Positions 1 through 7,069 of a stretch of 11,882 nt of DNA are shown one piece after another. The notes beneath the pieces are model-generated. The model worked only from the letters and a program-made list of their open reading frames with translations. It was not told where the DNA came from and searched no databases. Each line of letters opens with the position of its first letter. Positions within the stretch are counted from its first letter, which is position 1. Both the position numbers and the translations under genes were made by a program. The stretch spans positions 1 to 11,882 of the forward strand of contig CAZRML010000032.1 of assembly GCA_964601205.1 (NCBI GenBank), read 5' to 3'. This DNA comes from JAQVEM01 sp964601205 (GTDB taxonomy: Bacteria; Actinomycetota; Humimicrobiia; Humimicrobiales; Humimicrobiaceae).

Positions 1-223
1 GGAGGTAGTGTTTAATCTATCAATTTTATCTATATTTTTATTTTGTTTTCAAAGAGCTTTTAAAACTAGAGTTGTAAACACAACTCTTAAATAGTTCAAA
101 TTAGCTATATTCTGATTTGTAAATTGTTAACTTTATGATAATATAATAAACCGGTTATTTAAAATATAAATAATAACATCCTGTTTACATAAATAACGGT
201 ACTATCTTTTCTAATATATAAGT
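1..223. other. AT-rich non-coding stretch with one hairpin
   Basis: No recognisable gene is seen in this left-edge stretch. A frame open from base 2 to a TAG at 92-94 could be the tail of an upstream gene, but its roughly 30 codons resemble nothing I know. A perfect 8-bp inverted repeat (68-75 with 80-87, AAAC loop) is present but is not followed by a T-tract. Several TATAAT-like sequences, for example 142-147, could serve tRNA-Ala, but no convincing -35/-10 pair stands out. Confidence 0.4.
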
Positions 224-298
224 GGGGGTGTAGTTCAGTGGGAGAACGCTTGTCTGGCAGACAAGAGGTCAGCGGTTCAAATCCGCTCATCTCCACCA
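224..298 (+). tRNA. tRNA-Ala (anticodon GGC)
   Basis: A complete cloverleaf can be folded by eye. The 7-bp acceptor stem is 224-230 with 288-294, the discriminator base is A295, and CCA is encoded at 296-298. The anticodon stem CTTGT/ACAAG (249-253, 261-265) encloses the loop CTGGCAG, giving anticodon GGC at 256-258, which reads GCC. The T-loop is TTCAAAT. The third acceptor pair is G-U, the known identity element of alanine tRNAs, which independently supports the assignment. It stands alone, with the next gene about 215 bases downstream. Confidence 0.96.
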
Positions 299-512
299 TT
301 TTTTGAGATAAATTAATTATTTTAAAAAAATTTTTCCTGGCCTCAGATAGAATTTATACTGTTATGATTATAACCTTTAATTTATCTATTTTTATAAATG
401 TCCTTTTAATTTTTTTTGGTATAATCATTTTGATGGTATTATATGTCTAAGATTAATTAACCTGTTAGATTAGCTGTAAATAAAATTTTTTTAATAAATT
501 GAAAGGAGCTAA

Positions 513-1120
513 ATGGAGTCTATTAAGCTAAAACCAGAAAAAGAGCTAAAGACTTTGTGGATCATAACATGGGTGGTTGCGCTGGTGCTTGTAATACTTT
601 TTTTATTGTTCTTTATATTTGTTGCTGAAGTGCTGGTAACGATATTTTTAATTACTGGCTGGATTGTAATTATGATACCTGTAATAATATGGATTCACGC
701 TGCTTTCATGGCTCTGGAGTATTGTATTGATGATGAAGGTGTAAAAATGAAGGGCGGAGTTATATGGAAAAAGTTTGTTACGGTTCCATATCACAAAATA
801 ACCAATGTTGATATTACACAGGGGCCGATGCAGAGATATTATAATATTGGAACTGTCCATGTCCAGACTGCAGGTGCAGGAGGGCAGCAGGACAGAAGGC
901 CGAACTTAAGTTAAATGGTATAAAGGAGCTTGAAAAAGTAAGGGATATAATCATAAGGAAAGTAAAAGATTCAACCTGTACTTCAGGAAGTGTGGAAAGG
1001 AAGATGGAAGGCGTCACATTAAAAAGCGGGGCTGCAGAAACAGGAAAAGAAAGTATTTTTAATGATATTTTAGGGGAGTTAAAAGAAATAAAAATGCTTC
1101 TTAAGGAAAGGCAGGAATAA
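513..1120 (+). pseudogene. Bacterial PH-domain (YdbS-like, bPH2) membrane protein, frameshifted
   Basis: The N-terminal part (513-914) has two hydrophobic segments at about residues 14-38 and 40-68. A bacterial PH-like domain follows, with family-typical stretches such as VPYHKITNVDITQGP and GTVHVQTAG. Where the family normally continues as 'QQ-x-x-x-AELKLxGI', this frame runs into PNLS and a stop. Reading from 899 in the frame one base back gives AELKLNGIKELEKVRDI and a charged, probably helical tail ending in KMLLKERQE, with a stop at 1118-1120. One missing base near 894-900 (for example AGAAGG for AGAAAGG) would restore an intact protein of about 202 residues. The Shine-Dalgarno AGGAG at 504-508 is well placed for the ATG at 513. 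No classical slippery heptamer is seen, so a real mutation or a sequence error is likelier than programmed frameshifting. Members are integral membrane proteins of poorly defined function. Confidence 0.8.
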
Positions 1121-1182
1121 TAAAGGATTACACACAGAAGAATGGGAATATATATTTTTTTAATTAATAAAAAAGCTTTACC

Positions 1183-1188
1183 GGGGAG
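1183..1188 (+). promoter_or_regulatory. Shine-Dalgarno that fixes an ATT start for ychF
   Basis: GGGGAG lies six bases before the ATT at 1195. No ATG, GTG or TTG lies in the ychF frame between this site and the P-loop. The site therefore selects ATT as the initiator and yields the family's normal N-terminus. Confidence 0.65.
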
Positions 1189-1194
1189 ATTAAA

Positions 1195-2292
1195 ATTAAA
1201 TTAGGAATAATTGGCCTTCCCAATGTGGGTAAAAGTACACTTTTTAATGCACTGACGGCTGCGGGGGCAGAAGCTTCAAATTATCCATTCTGTACTGTAG
1301 AGCCCAATGTTGCTACTGTTAATATTCCTGATAGAAGGCTCGGGGAATTATCAAAAATAACCGGTCTTGAAAAAGTTACTCATGCTACTATTGAATTTGT
1401 GGATATAGCAGGGCTGGTAAAAGGTGCCAGCAGGGGTGAAGGCCTGGGGAATAAATTTCTATCTAATATAAGAGAAGTAGATGCAATCATTCATGTAATG
1501 AGATGTTTTAAGGATCAGAATGTTTCGCATGAATATCCTGATATAAATCCGATAAGAGATTTAGAAGTAGTTAACCTTGAATTGATTCTATCAGACCTTG
1601 AAAGAGTTGAAAAAAGGATTGAAAAAGTACAGAGAATGGCAAAAAGCGGAGAAAAAAAATATCAGTTTGAATTTGAGTTATTGAAAAAAGTAAAAGATGA
1701 AATGCAAAAGGGAACTCCCGCAAGAGGTATGGATTTAAACGAGGAAGAGAAAAAAGTTATAGGTGAGCTGTTTTTAATATCGGCCAGGCCAGTGATTTAC
1801 GCAGCGAACGTTGATGAAGATGACTTCGGTAGGAACATGGAGGAGATACCTGCAGTTAAAGAACTTTACAGGCATGCCTCCGGGGAAGGCTCAAAGATAG
1901 TAACAGTAAGCGCCAGGATTGAGGAGGAGATAATGCAGCTTGACCCTGATGAAAGAGAATTATTTATGAAAGAGCTTGGTATACCTGAATCTGGTATAAA
2001 TAGATTAATAAAAGTTTCATACGGGATGCTGGGGCTTGTTAGTTTCATGACAATAAAGCCGCCGGAGATAAGGGCATGGACCGTGAGGCAGGGTACAAAA
2101 GCATACGAAGCTGCCGGTAAGATACATACAGATTTTCAGAAAGGGTTTATATGTGCAGACATAATAGATTATAAAACTCTCGTAGATATCGGTTCATATA
2201 CAGAAGCAAAGGAAAAGGGAATGGTCAGGCGCGAAGGAAAAGAATATATAATAAAAGATGGGGATATTGCCCTGTTTAAGTTTAATGTATAA
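1195..2292 (+). CDS. ychF: Obg-family P-loop NTPase YchF/OLA1
   Basis: This is the universally conserved ribosome-associated ATPase YchF, a cytoplasmic TRAFAC-class protein that prefers ATP to GTP. Read from ATT at 1195 it is 365 residues, matching the family length of about 363-365, and opens MKLGIIGLPNVGKST as orthologues do. The visible motifs are the P-loop GLPNVGKST (residues 7-15), G3 DIAGLVKG (70-77) with the hydrophobic residue in place of the catalytic glutamine, and the altered G4 NVDE (205-208), which explains ATP preference in the family. A helical coiled-coil segment covers about 125-175. The C-terminal TGS/DUF933 part begins near 277 and includes EIRAWTV and AAGKIHTDFQKGFICADII. 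A GTG at 1225 is the first conventional start in frame, but it would cut the P-loop in half, so it was rejected. The gene follows the PH-domain gene by 74 bases and no strong promoter is seen between them. Confidence 0.96.
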   Translation: MKLGIIGLPNVGKSTLFNALTAAGAEASNYPFCTVEPNVATVNIPDRRLGELSKITGLEKVTHATIEFVDIAGLVKGASRGEGLGNKFLSNIREVDAIIHVMRCFKDQNVSHEYPDINPIRDLEVVNLELILSDLERVEKRIEKVQRMAKSGEKKYQFEFELLKKVKDEMQKGTPARGMDLNEEEKKVIGELFLISARPVIYAANVDEDDFGRNMEEIPAVKELYRHASGEGSKIVTVSARIEEEIMQLDPDERELFMKELGIPESGINRLIKVSYGMLGLVSFMTIKPPEIRAWTVRQGTKAYEAAGKIHTDFQKGFICADIIDYKTLVDIGSYTEAKEKGMVRREGKEYIIKDGDIALFKFNV

Positions 2293-2391
2293 ATTGAGTT
2301 TTGCGGTATTCATTTGTATAATGATTTTATAGATAAGGCATTGCTTTAATGATATCTAAAAACCATTTTTTGTAGCCAGGAAAGGATATTT

Positions 2392-3414
2392 TTGGAAAGA
2401 AGAGGCAGGAAAGAGTCAATCATAACTTTAATCATAATGATTATAATCGCAGTAGTGATTGTAAGCTGGCTCTCTGGCCTGTGGAGCTGTGAAACCGGAA
2501 GGAAGGAATTAACTGATGAAGAAAAACTGAGCATCTCTGATTATATAAATTCCATTTCAGTTCTGGTACAACAATCCAATAAAATTTCTTATGACTTTTT
2601 TAGTGTTCTGGATAGAGCAAATAATATGACCCGGGAAGACCTGGATAGCGAGCTTCTTACCATAATAGAGGAAAGTAAAGTGGCACTGGGAAATAGCACA
2701 GAATTAATTCCACCGGAGTTTTTTGAGGTTGCGCATGGGTATCTGGAACTGGTTTTTAAAACAAGAAATAGGGCTTACGAAGATTTTAGGCCGGCTCTAT
2801 CCAATGCATTGCAGGACCTGGATCTTGACATAGCCACCACGCAGATAACCAATACTTTTTTATATATGTATATGAGTGATGAAATATATTTGTATTTTCA
2901 GGATAAGCTGATGGAGTCAGGAGAGGAACTGGGGATAAGCAATCTTACCATACTGGATTCGGCCATTTTAAAAGACAGGAGTTTAACAAATACTCAGAAT
3001 GTGTCAGAATTTATTTCAGAAATTAAATCTGTATCAGGGCTTCAGGAGAGAAGGGGTGTAGCAGTAATTGAGGATACAATAGAGTTTAATCCGGGAGTGC
3101 TTAACAATCAGGGTGATTACTGGATAATAGATGGTGGTTCTGAAATCAGCGTAAGTATTGCCATAGAAAATCAGGGAAATGTTATAGAAAATGATGTAGA
3201 TGTGGTTATGAGATATATGGCAGAAGATAACATTATAGATGAGAAAAAATACACTATACCGACAATTGGTCCATCTGAGAAAAAAATAGTTACTTTAGCG
3301 GGATTCACTACCTATCCAGGGAGAAAGTGTGAGCTGGAAATAAAAGCAGGTCCGGTTCCTGATGAAGTATTCTCCGGAAATAACACAGCTACATTTAAAT
3401 TTATGATGGATTAG
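2392..3414 (+). CDS. Membrane-anchored extracytoplasmic protein with CARDB-like C-terminal domain
   Basis: I do not recognise a named gene. The 340-residue protein has a basic N-terminus (RRGRK), then one hydrophobic segment at about residues 10-31. This acts either as an uncleaved anchor or, less likely, as a lipoprotein signal: Cys33 follows L-W-S, a poor lipobox. Residues 40-220 are mostly helical, charged and without known motifs. Residues about 225-338 look like an Ig-type beta-sandwich of the CARDB class. They contain the stretch SVSIAIENQGN, alternating beta strands and the closing SGNNTATFKF, typical of that fold. CARDB-like domains usually act outside the cell in adhesion or as spacers; a function here would be a guess. 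Translation most likely starts at TTG (2392), with AAGGA of an AGGAAAGGA stretch five bases upstream. It sits between ychF and a cell-wall peptidase gene on the same strand. Confidence 0.75.
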   Translation: MERRGRKESIITLIIMIIIAVVIVSWLSGLWSCETGRKELTDEEKLSISDYINSISVLVQQSNKISYDFFSVLDRANNMTREDLDSELLTIIEESKVALGNSTELIPPEFFEVAHGYLELVFKTRNRAYEDFRPALSNALQDLDLDIATTQITNTFLYMYMSDEIYLYFQDKLMESGEELGISNLTILDSAILKDRSLTNTQNVSEFISEIKSVSGLQERRGVAVIEDTIEFNPGVLNNQGDYWIIDGGSEISVSIAIENQGNVIENDVDVVMRYMAEDNIIDEKKYTIPTIGPSEKKIVTLAGFTTYPGRKCELEIKAGPVPDEVFSGNNTATFKFMMD

Positions 3415-3506
3415 AATAGAATTTAAACCGGATTTTGGATCTATCGGTGTAAATGTATTAATTAAAATGATCGCATAAAAGTGTTTTTCATATCAGAATT
3501 ATCGGT

Positions 3507-3512
3507 TATAAT
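3507..3512 (+). promoter_or_regulatory. Possible -10 box for the M23 peptidase gene
   Basis: TATAAT lies about 35 bases before the ATG at 3548. The best -35 candidate is TTTTCA at 3485-3490, 16 bases upstream, which is a weak match. The surroundings are AT-rich, so chance occurrence is possible. Confidence 0.35.
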
Positions 3513-3547
3513 ATTGTATTAAATTTAAAATTGAAAGTATTTTATTT

Positions 3548-4501
3548 ATGGATAATAAAAAACCTAAATCCTTCACTCTGTTAATATTATCAGATGCGAA
3601 GTCTGGGATAAGAAAAATAAGTATATCCCACAACTTATTAAGAATATTGTTCATAATTTTAATAGTAATAGTAACGTCCGGTGTGATTCTTGTATCGGAC
3701 CTTTTTATAATCCGTCAGGAACTAAATAAAAAAATAGCCGAGCTGGAAAGGGCCGAGTATAAGGTAAACTATAAAGAGGTTGAACTCGCAAATCTGGAAA
3801 AAAAGACTAAAGAGATAGAAACAAAAACAAAGATTCTGGAAAGTTATTTAAAAGAAGTAGAAGACCTCGACCGTATGGTAAGGGACATAACCGGTAAGGG
3901 TGGATATGGAGAGGAAGTGGCAATTTATGCTTCGGATTTAAGTTCCAATATTGAATTTGAAGAAGACCCGGATGAGATTTATTATTATGTCAGTGACCAG
4001 GAAGAGGGTTTAGATGATATAGATGCTCTTCTTGACGATCTATTAAGTAAAGCCCCTGAACTATCCGGAGTACTTTCAGAAGATAAGCAAAATATGGAAG
4101 ACCATATATATCTTATGGAGCATACCCCGAGTATGTGGCCTACCTGGGGGACGGTTACTTCCCTTTTCGGAGAAAGAAGAAGGGGCTACACTCATAAGGG
4201 ACTTGATATTGCCAATAATACAGGCACCAGTATTCAGACAACTGCAAGTGGTGTAGTAATTTACGCAGGCTGGCATGGAAACTACGGAAGGAAAATCATT
4301 GTCCATCACGGGTTTGGCTATACCACAGTATATGCCCATCTCAGCAAATTTTATGTTGATGTGGGTGATGAAGTAACCCAGGGTGATATTATAGGAGCAA
4401 TGGGAAATACCGGGCACAGTACAGGCTCACACCTGCATTATGAAGTACTTGTGGATGGTATTCCCCGTGACCCTATGGATTTTCTTCCAGAGGTAAGGTA
4501 G
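3548..4501 (+). CDS. M23-family (LytM-type) peptidoglycan endopeptidase, membrane-anchored
   Basis: The protein has 317 residues. A short cytoplasmic N-terminus is followed by one membrane segment (about 31-55), a heptad-rich coiled coil (about 56-112), an acidic linker (about 135-185) and a C-terminal M23 domain (about 200-313). All catalytic features are present: the zinc ligands His216 and Asp220 (HKGLD), catalytic His264 (YAHLS) and the HLH motif with His297. An active zinc endopeptidase cutting peptide cross-links in the wall is therefore expected, acting outside the membrane. The layout of anchor, coiled coil and LytM domain is common among wall hydrolases used in growth, division or sporulation. 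I cannot tell which process applies here. The ribosome site is weak (GAAAG at about 3533-3537). The gene stands alone, 133 bases after the CARDB-like gene and 109 bases before pheA. Confidence 0.92.
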   Translation: MDNKKPKSFTLLILSDAKSGIRKISISHNLLRILFIILIVIVTSGVILVSDLFIIRQELNKKIAELERAEYKVNYKEVELANLEKKTKEIETKTKILESYLKEVEDLDRMVRDITGKGGYGEEVAIYASDLSSNIEFEEDPDEIYYYVSDQEEGLDDIDALLDDLLSKAPELSGVLSEDKQNMEDHIYLMEHTPSMWPTWGTVTSLFGERRRGYTHKGLDIANNTGTSIQTTASGVVIYAGWHGNYGRKIIVHHGFGYTTVYAHLSKFYVDVGDEVTQGDIIGAMGNTGHSTGSHLHYEVLVDGIPRDPMDFLPEVR

Positions 4502-4534
4502 TACACTAATTTATAGCTCTTTTTTTAATAGTAT

Positions 4535-4563
4535 TTTCAATATATAACAAGGTGTATTATAAT
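4535..4563 (+). promoter_or_regulatory. Candidate sigma-70-type promoter for pheA-serS
   Basis: TTTCAA (4535-4540) and TATAAT (4558-4563) are separated by 17 bases, placing a start point near 4570 and leaving a leader of about 40 nt before pheA. The -10 box is perfect and the -35 box is imperfect. The 109-nt gap is too short for a T-box leader and none is seen. Confidence 0.45.
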
Positions 4564-4610
4564 TTTTTTTATTATATAGGTTAATCTTAATAAAAAAGTA
4601 TTATTAAATT

Positions 4611-5474
4611 ATGGGTATAAAAAAGAAAATAGCTTATCTGGGGCCGCCTGGAACATTTACCGAGGAAGCTCTGGATAAGTTAATAAAAGAGCCGGACCGC
4701 ATAGAGAAAATACCATGCAATACAGTTGAAGAAGTTATAAAGAGTGTGGATAGAGGGTATGTTGATGAAGGGCTCGTACCCATTGAAAACTCTATTGAAG
4801 GCTCGGTAAACATTACACTGGATATTCTTACCTTTGAGAGCGAGGCGAAGATAATAGGAGAGGTTAGTATTCCTGTTAGACACAGTCTTATTGGTAAGAA
4901 GAAAATAAGAATTAAGGATATAAAAAAAGTGATATCTCATCCCCATGCAACTGCACAGTGCAGAAAATTTTTATCAACGGGTTTAAAAGATGCGGAAATT
5001 ATGGCTGCCAACAGTACCGCTGAGGCTGTCAGGATTTTAAAGGAAAAGAATGACGATGTAGCTGCAATAGGAACAAAAATTGCGGCAAAAATTTATGGTC
5101 TGGAAATAATAGAAAATGATATTGAAGATAATAAGGATAATAAAACCAGGTTTGTTTTTATTGGAAACAAGATACAGCCAAAAACAGGTAATGATAAAAC
5201 TTCTATAGTATGTTTCCTTAAACAGGATAAACCCGGGAGTTTATATAATATATTAAGGGAATTTGCCAGCAGAAATATAAATTTAACCAGGCTGGAATCA
5301 AGGCCCGCCAAAAAGAATCTGGGAGATTATGTTTTTATAATAGACATGGATGGACATTTACATGATGATAATGTTTTTGAGGCAATAGAGGTTTTAAGAA
5401 GAAGTGTATATCTGGTTAAGATTTTAGGCTCGTACCCCAGAGAGTCTTCTGGGTTTGAAAACAATAGTATATAG
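4611..5474 (+). CDS. pheA: Prephenate dehydratase (monofunctional, with ACT domain)
   Basis: This cytoplasmic enzyme converts prephenate to phenylpyruvate, the committed step of phenylalanine synthesis. Its 287 residues match the monofunctional PDT-ACT form, with no chorismate mutase domain. The catalytic PDT part (about 6-183) shows YLGPPGTFTEEA (9-20), VPIENSIEGSV (56-66), SHPHATAQC (109-117) and the catalytic TRF motif (179-181). The ACT domain (about 197-273) contains KPGSLYNIL and ESRP (229-232), the motifs that bind phenylalanine in the family, so feedback inhibition is expected. The ATG at 4611 fits the usual N-terminus, but no clear Shine-Dalgarno precedes it. serS begins 12 bases after the stop, which implies co-transcription. 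Confidence 0.95.
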   Translation: MGIKKKIAYLGPPGTFTEEALDKLIKEPDRIEKIPCNTVEEVIKSVDRGYVDEGLVPIENSIEGSVNITLDILTFESEAKIIGEVSIPVRHSLIGKKKIRIKDIKKVISHPHATAQCRKFLSTGLKDAEIMAANSTAEAVRILKEKNDDVAAIGTKIAAKIYGLEIIENDIEDNKDNKTRFVFIGNKIQPKTGNDKTSIVCFLKQDKPGSLYNILREFASRNINLTRLESRPAKKNLGDYVFIIDMDGHLHDDNVFEAIEVLRRSVYLVKILGSYPRESSGFENNSI

Positions 5475-5486
5475 TGGAGAGGATTA

Positions 5487-6749
5487 ATGATTGACATAGA
5501 ATTATTCCGGAAAAACCCCGGTATTTTTAAAACAGAAATAGAAAAAAGAGGTTTAAAAATAGATACTGAACTGGGCCTGGATCTGGATAGAAAAAAAAGG
5601 GATCTGATAGTTAAAGTAGACAGGTTAAAATATGAAAAAAACACTACGTCAAAGATAATGCCGGGACTCAGGGGTGAAGAAAAAAATGAAAAAATAAAAC
5701 AAATGAGAAAGATAAATAAAGAGCTGGAGAAATTAGAATCGGAGCTTTCAGATGTAGAGAAAAAGTTTTCTGACCATTTTTCAGTGTATCCCAATATATC
5801 TCATGTTACCACTCCTGTAGGAAAAGATGAGAGCGGGAATGTAGCCATTTCGTATTCTGGCATTAAACCCGACTTTAATTTTAAACCCCGGAATCATATT
5901 GAACTGGGTGTAAACCTGGGTATACTTGACGAGAAAAGGGCTGCAAAGATTTCCGGTTCAAGATTTGTTTTCCTTAAGAATGAAGCAGTATTGCTTGAAT
6001 TTGCATTAATACAATATGTCTTGAATATATTGGTTAAAAAGCATTTTACTCCTGTAATACCACCTGTTCTGGTGAAAGAGACGGCTATGTATGGCACAGG
6101 ATTTTTTCCAGTGGAGAAGACACAGTATTACAAAACAGAGCTTGATAACTTATTTCTGACAGGTACTTCTGAGGTTCCACTCTGTGCTTATCATAGTAAT
6201 GAGTTTTTGGATGCAGATGACCTGCCTTTGAAGTATGCCGCTTTTTCCACATGTTTTAGAAGAGAAGCAGGAAGTTACGGGAAAGATTTAGGCGGGCTTT
6301 TCAGAGTTCACCAATTTGATAAGATCGAGATGTTTATCTTTGCTCACCCCGAACATTCCTGGGAAGAATATGAGAAATTAAGGCAGACACTTGAGGAAAT
6401 CATGCAGGGTCTGGTATTTCATTACCGGATTGTTAATATGTGCACCGGTGATATCGGGACCCCCAATGCAAAAAAATATGATCTTGAAGCATGGCTTCCC
6501 GGACAAAAAAAATACAGAGAACTTGCATCATGCAGCCATGATACTGATTTTCAGGCAAGGAGGCTCAATATAAAATATAGAGATGGAAAGAAAAAAGAAC
6601 TGGTCCACACAATGAATAGTACTGCCTGCGCAATTGGAAGGACTTTAATAGCAATTTTAGAAAATTATCAGGACAAAAATGGAGATATACATGTTCCGGA
6701 AGTGTTGCTTCCTTATATGGCAGGAATAAGGAAAATTTCAAAAAAATAG
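5487..6749 (+). CDS. serS: Seryl-tRNA synthetase (class II)
   Basis: The enzyme charges tRNA-Ser (and tRNA-Sec where present) with serine in the cytoplasm. The 420 residues match the bacterial family. An N-terminal coiled-coil arm (about 30-100, lysine and glutamate rich) would contact the long variable arm of tRNA-Ser. The class II core includes the TGTSEV serine-pocket motif (225-230), motif 2 from FRRE (257-260) to FDKIEMF (277-283), the YDLEAWLPGQ stretch (331-340), and motif 3 NSTACAIGRTLIAILENYQ, whose ATP-binding arginine is Arg385. A strong Shine-Dalgarno GGAGAGG (5476-5482) lies just after the pheA stop. A tRNA-Ser(TGA) gene starts 106 bases after the stop. Confidence 0.97.
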   Translation: MIDIELFRKNPGIFKTEIEKRGLKIDTELGLDLDRKKRDLIVKVDRLKYEKNTTSKIMPGLRGEEKNEKIKQMRKINKELEKLESELSDVEKKFSDHFSVYPNISHVTTPVGKDESGNVAISYSGIKPDFNFKPRNHIELGVNLGILDEKRAAKISGSRFVFLKNEAVLLEFALIQYVLNILVKKHFTPVIPPVLVKETAMYGTGFFPVEKTQYYKTELDNLFLTGTSEVPLCAYHSNEFLDADDLPLKYAAFSTCFRREAGSYGKDLGGLFRVHQFDKIEMFIFAHPEHSWEEYEKLRQTLEEIMQGLVFHYRIVNMCTGDIGTPNAKKYDLEAWLPGQKKYRELASCSHDTDFQARRLNIKYRDGKKKELVHTMNSTACAIGRTLIAILENYQDKNGDIHVPEVLLPYMAGIRKISKK

Positions 6750-6834
6750 TTATGAACCTGTTACTACCCCGGGTTTTAATTAAGAGCAATCTCAATTTAA
6801 TACAAATAAAATGGATTTATAAATATTTCTTTTA

Positions 6835-6843
6835 TGCTATAAT
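6835..6843 (+). promoter_or_regulatory. Extended -10 promoter of tRNA-Ser(TGA)
   Basis: TGCTATAAT is a perfect extended -10 element ending 12 bases before the tRNA, which places initiation about 5 nt before its first base. No good -35 box is seen at the right distance; extended -10 promoters often do without one. This suggests the tRNA can be transcribed independently of serS. Confidence 0.6.
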
Positions 6844-6855
6844 TTGTTTTTGCCC

Positions 6856-6947
6856 GGAGAGGTGGCAGAGTCTGGTTGAATGCGGCGGTCTTGAAAACCG
6901 TTGAAGGTTTATACCTTCCGGGGGTTCAAATCCCTCCCTCTCCGCCA
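6856..6947 (+). tRNA. tRNA-Ser (anticodon TGA)
   Basis: The gene is 92 nt with encoded CCA. The acceptor stem GGAGAGG/CCTCTCC (6856-6862, 6937-6943) is perfect, with discriminator G6944. The anticodon stem is 6885-6889 with 6897-6901, and the loop CTTGAAA gives TGA at 6892-6894, which reads UCA and probably other UCN codons. A long variable arm with an AAGGTTTATACCTT hairpin, typical of serine tRNAs, precedes a T-stem GGGGG/CCCTC with loop TTCAAAT. It lies just downstream of serS. Confidence 0.97.
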
Positions 6948-7069
6948 CTTACACTAACTTAAAATAAATAGTCCGGTAAAGCAAAGTTTGATTGCAAATG
7001 AAGATAATAATCTGAAAAGAGTTGTTGTAGAAATTACTATTTTAAGTTGATATATGAGTGTTTCAGGGG

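Noticed and set aside
68..87. Perfect 8-bp hairpin as a rho-independent terminator
   Set aside because: The stem is AT-rich and is followed by TAAATAG rather than a T-tract on the plus strand; on the minus strand only a short T-run follows after a gap.
894..904. Programmed -1 frameshifting in the PH-domain gene
   Set aside because: No X-XXY-YYZ slippery heptamer and no obvious stimulatory hairpin are seen; a one-base deletion explains the data more simply.
1225..2292. ychF starting at GTG 1225
   Set aside because: It begins inside the P-loop (VGKST) and has no ribosome site at the right spacing; the ATT at 1195 restores the whole motif and normal length.
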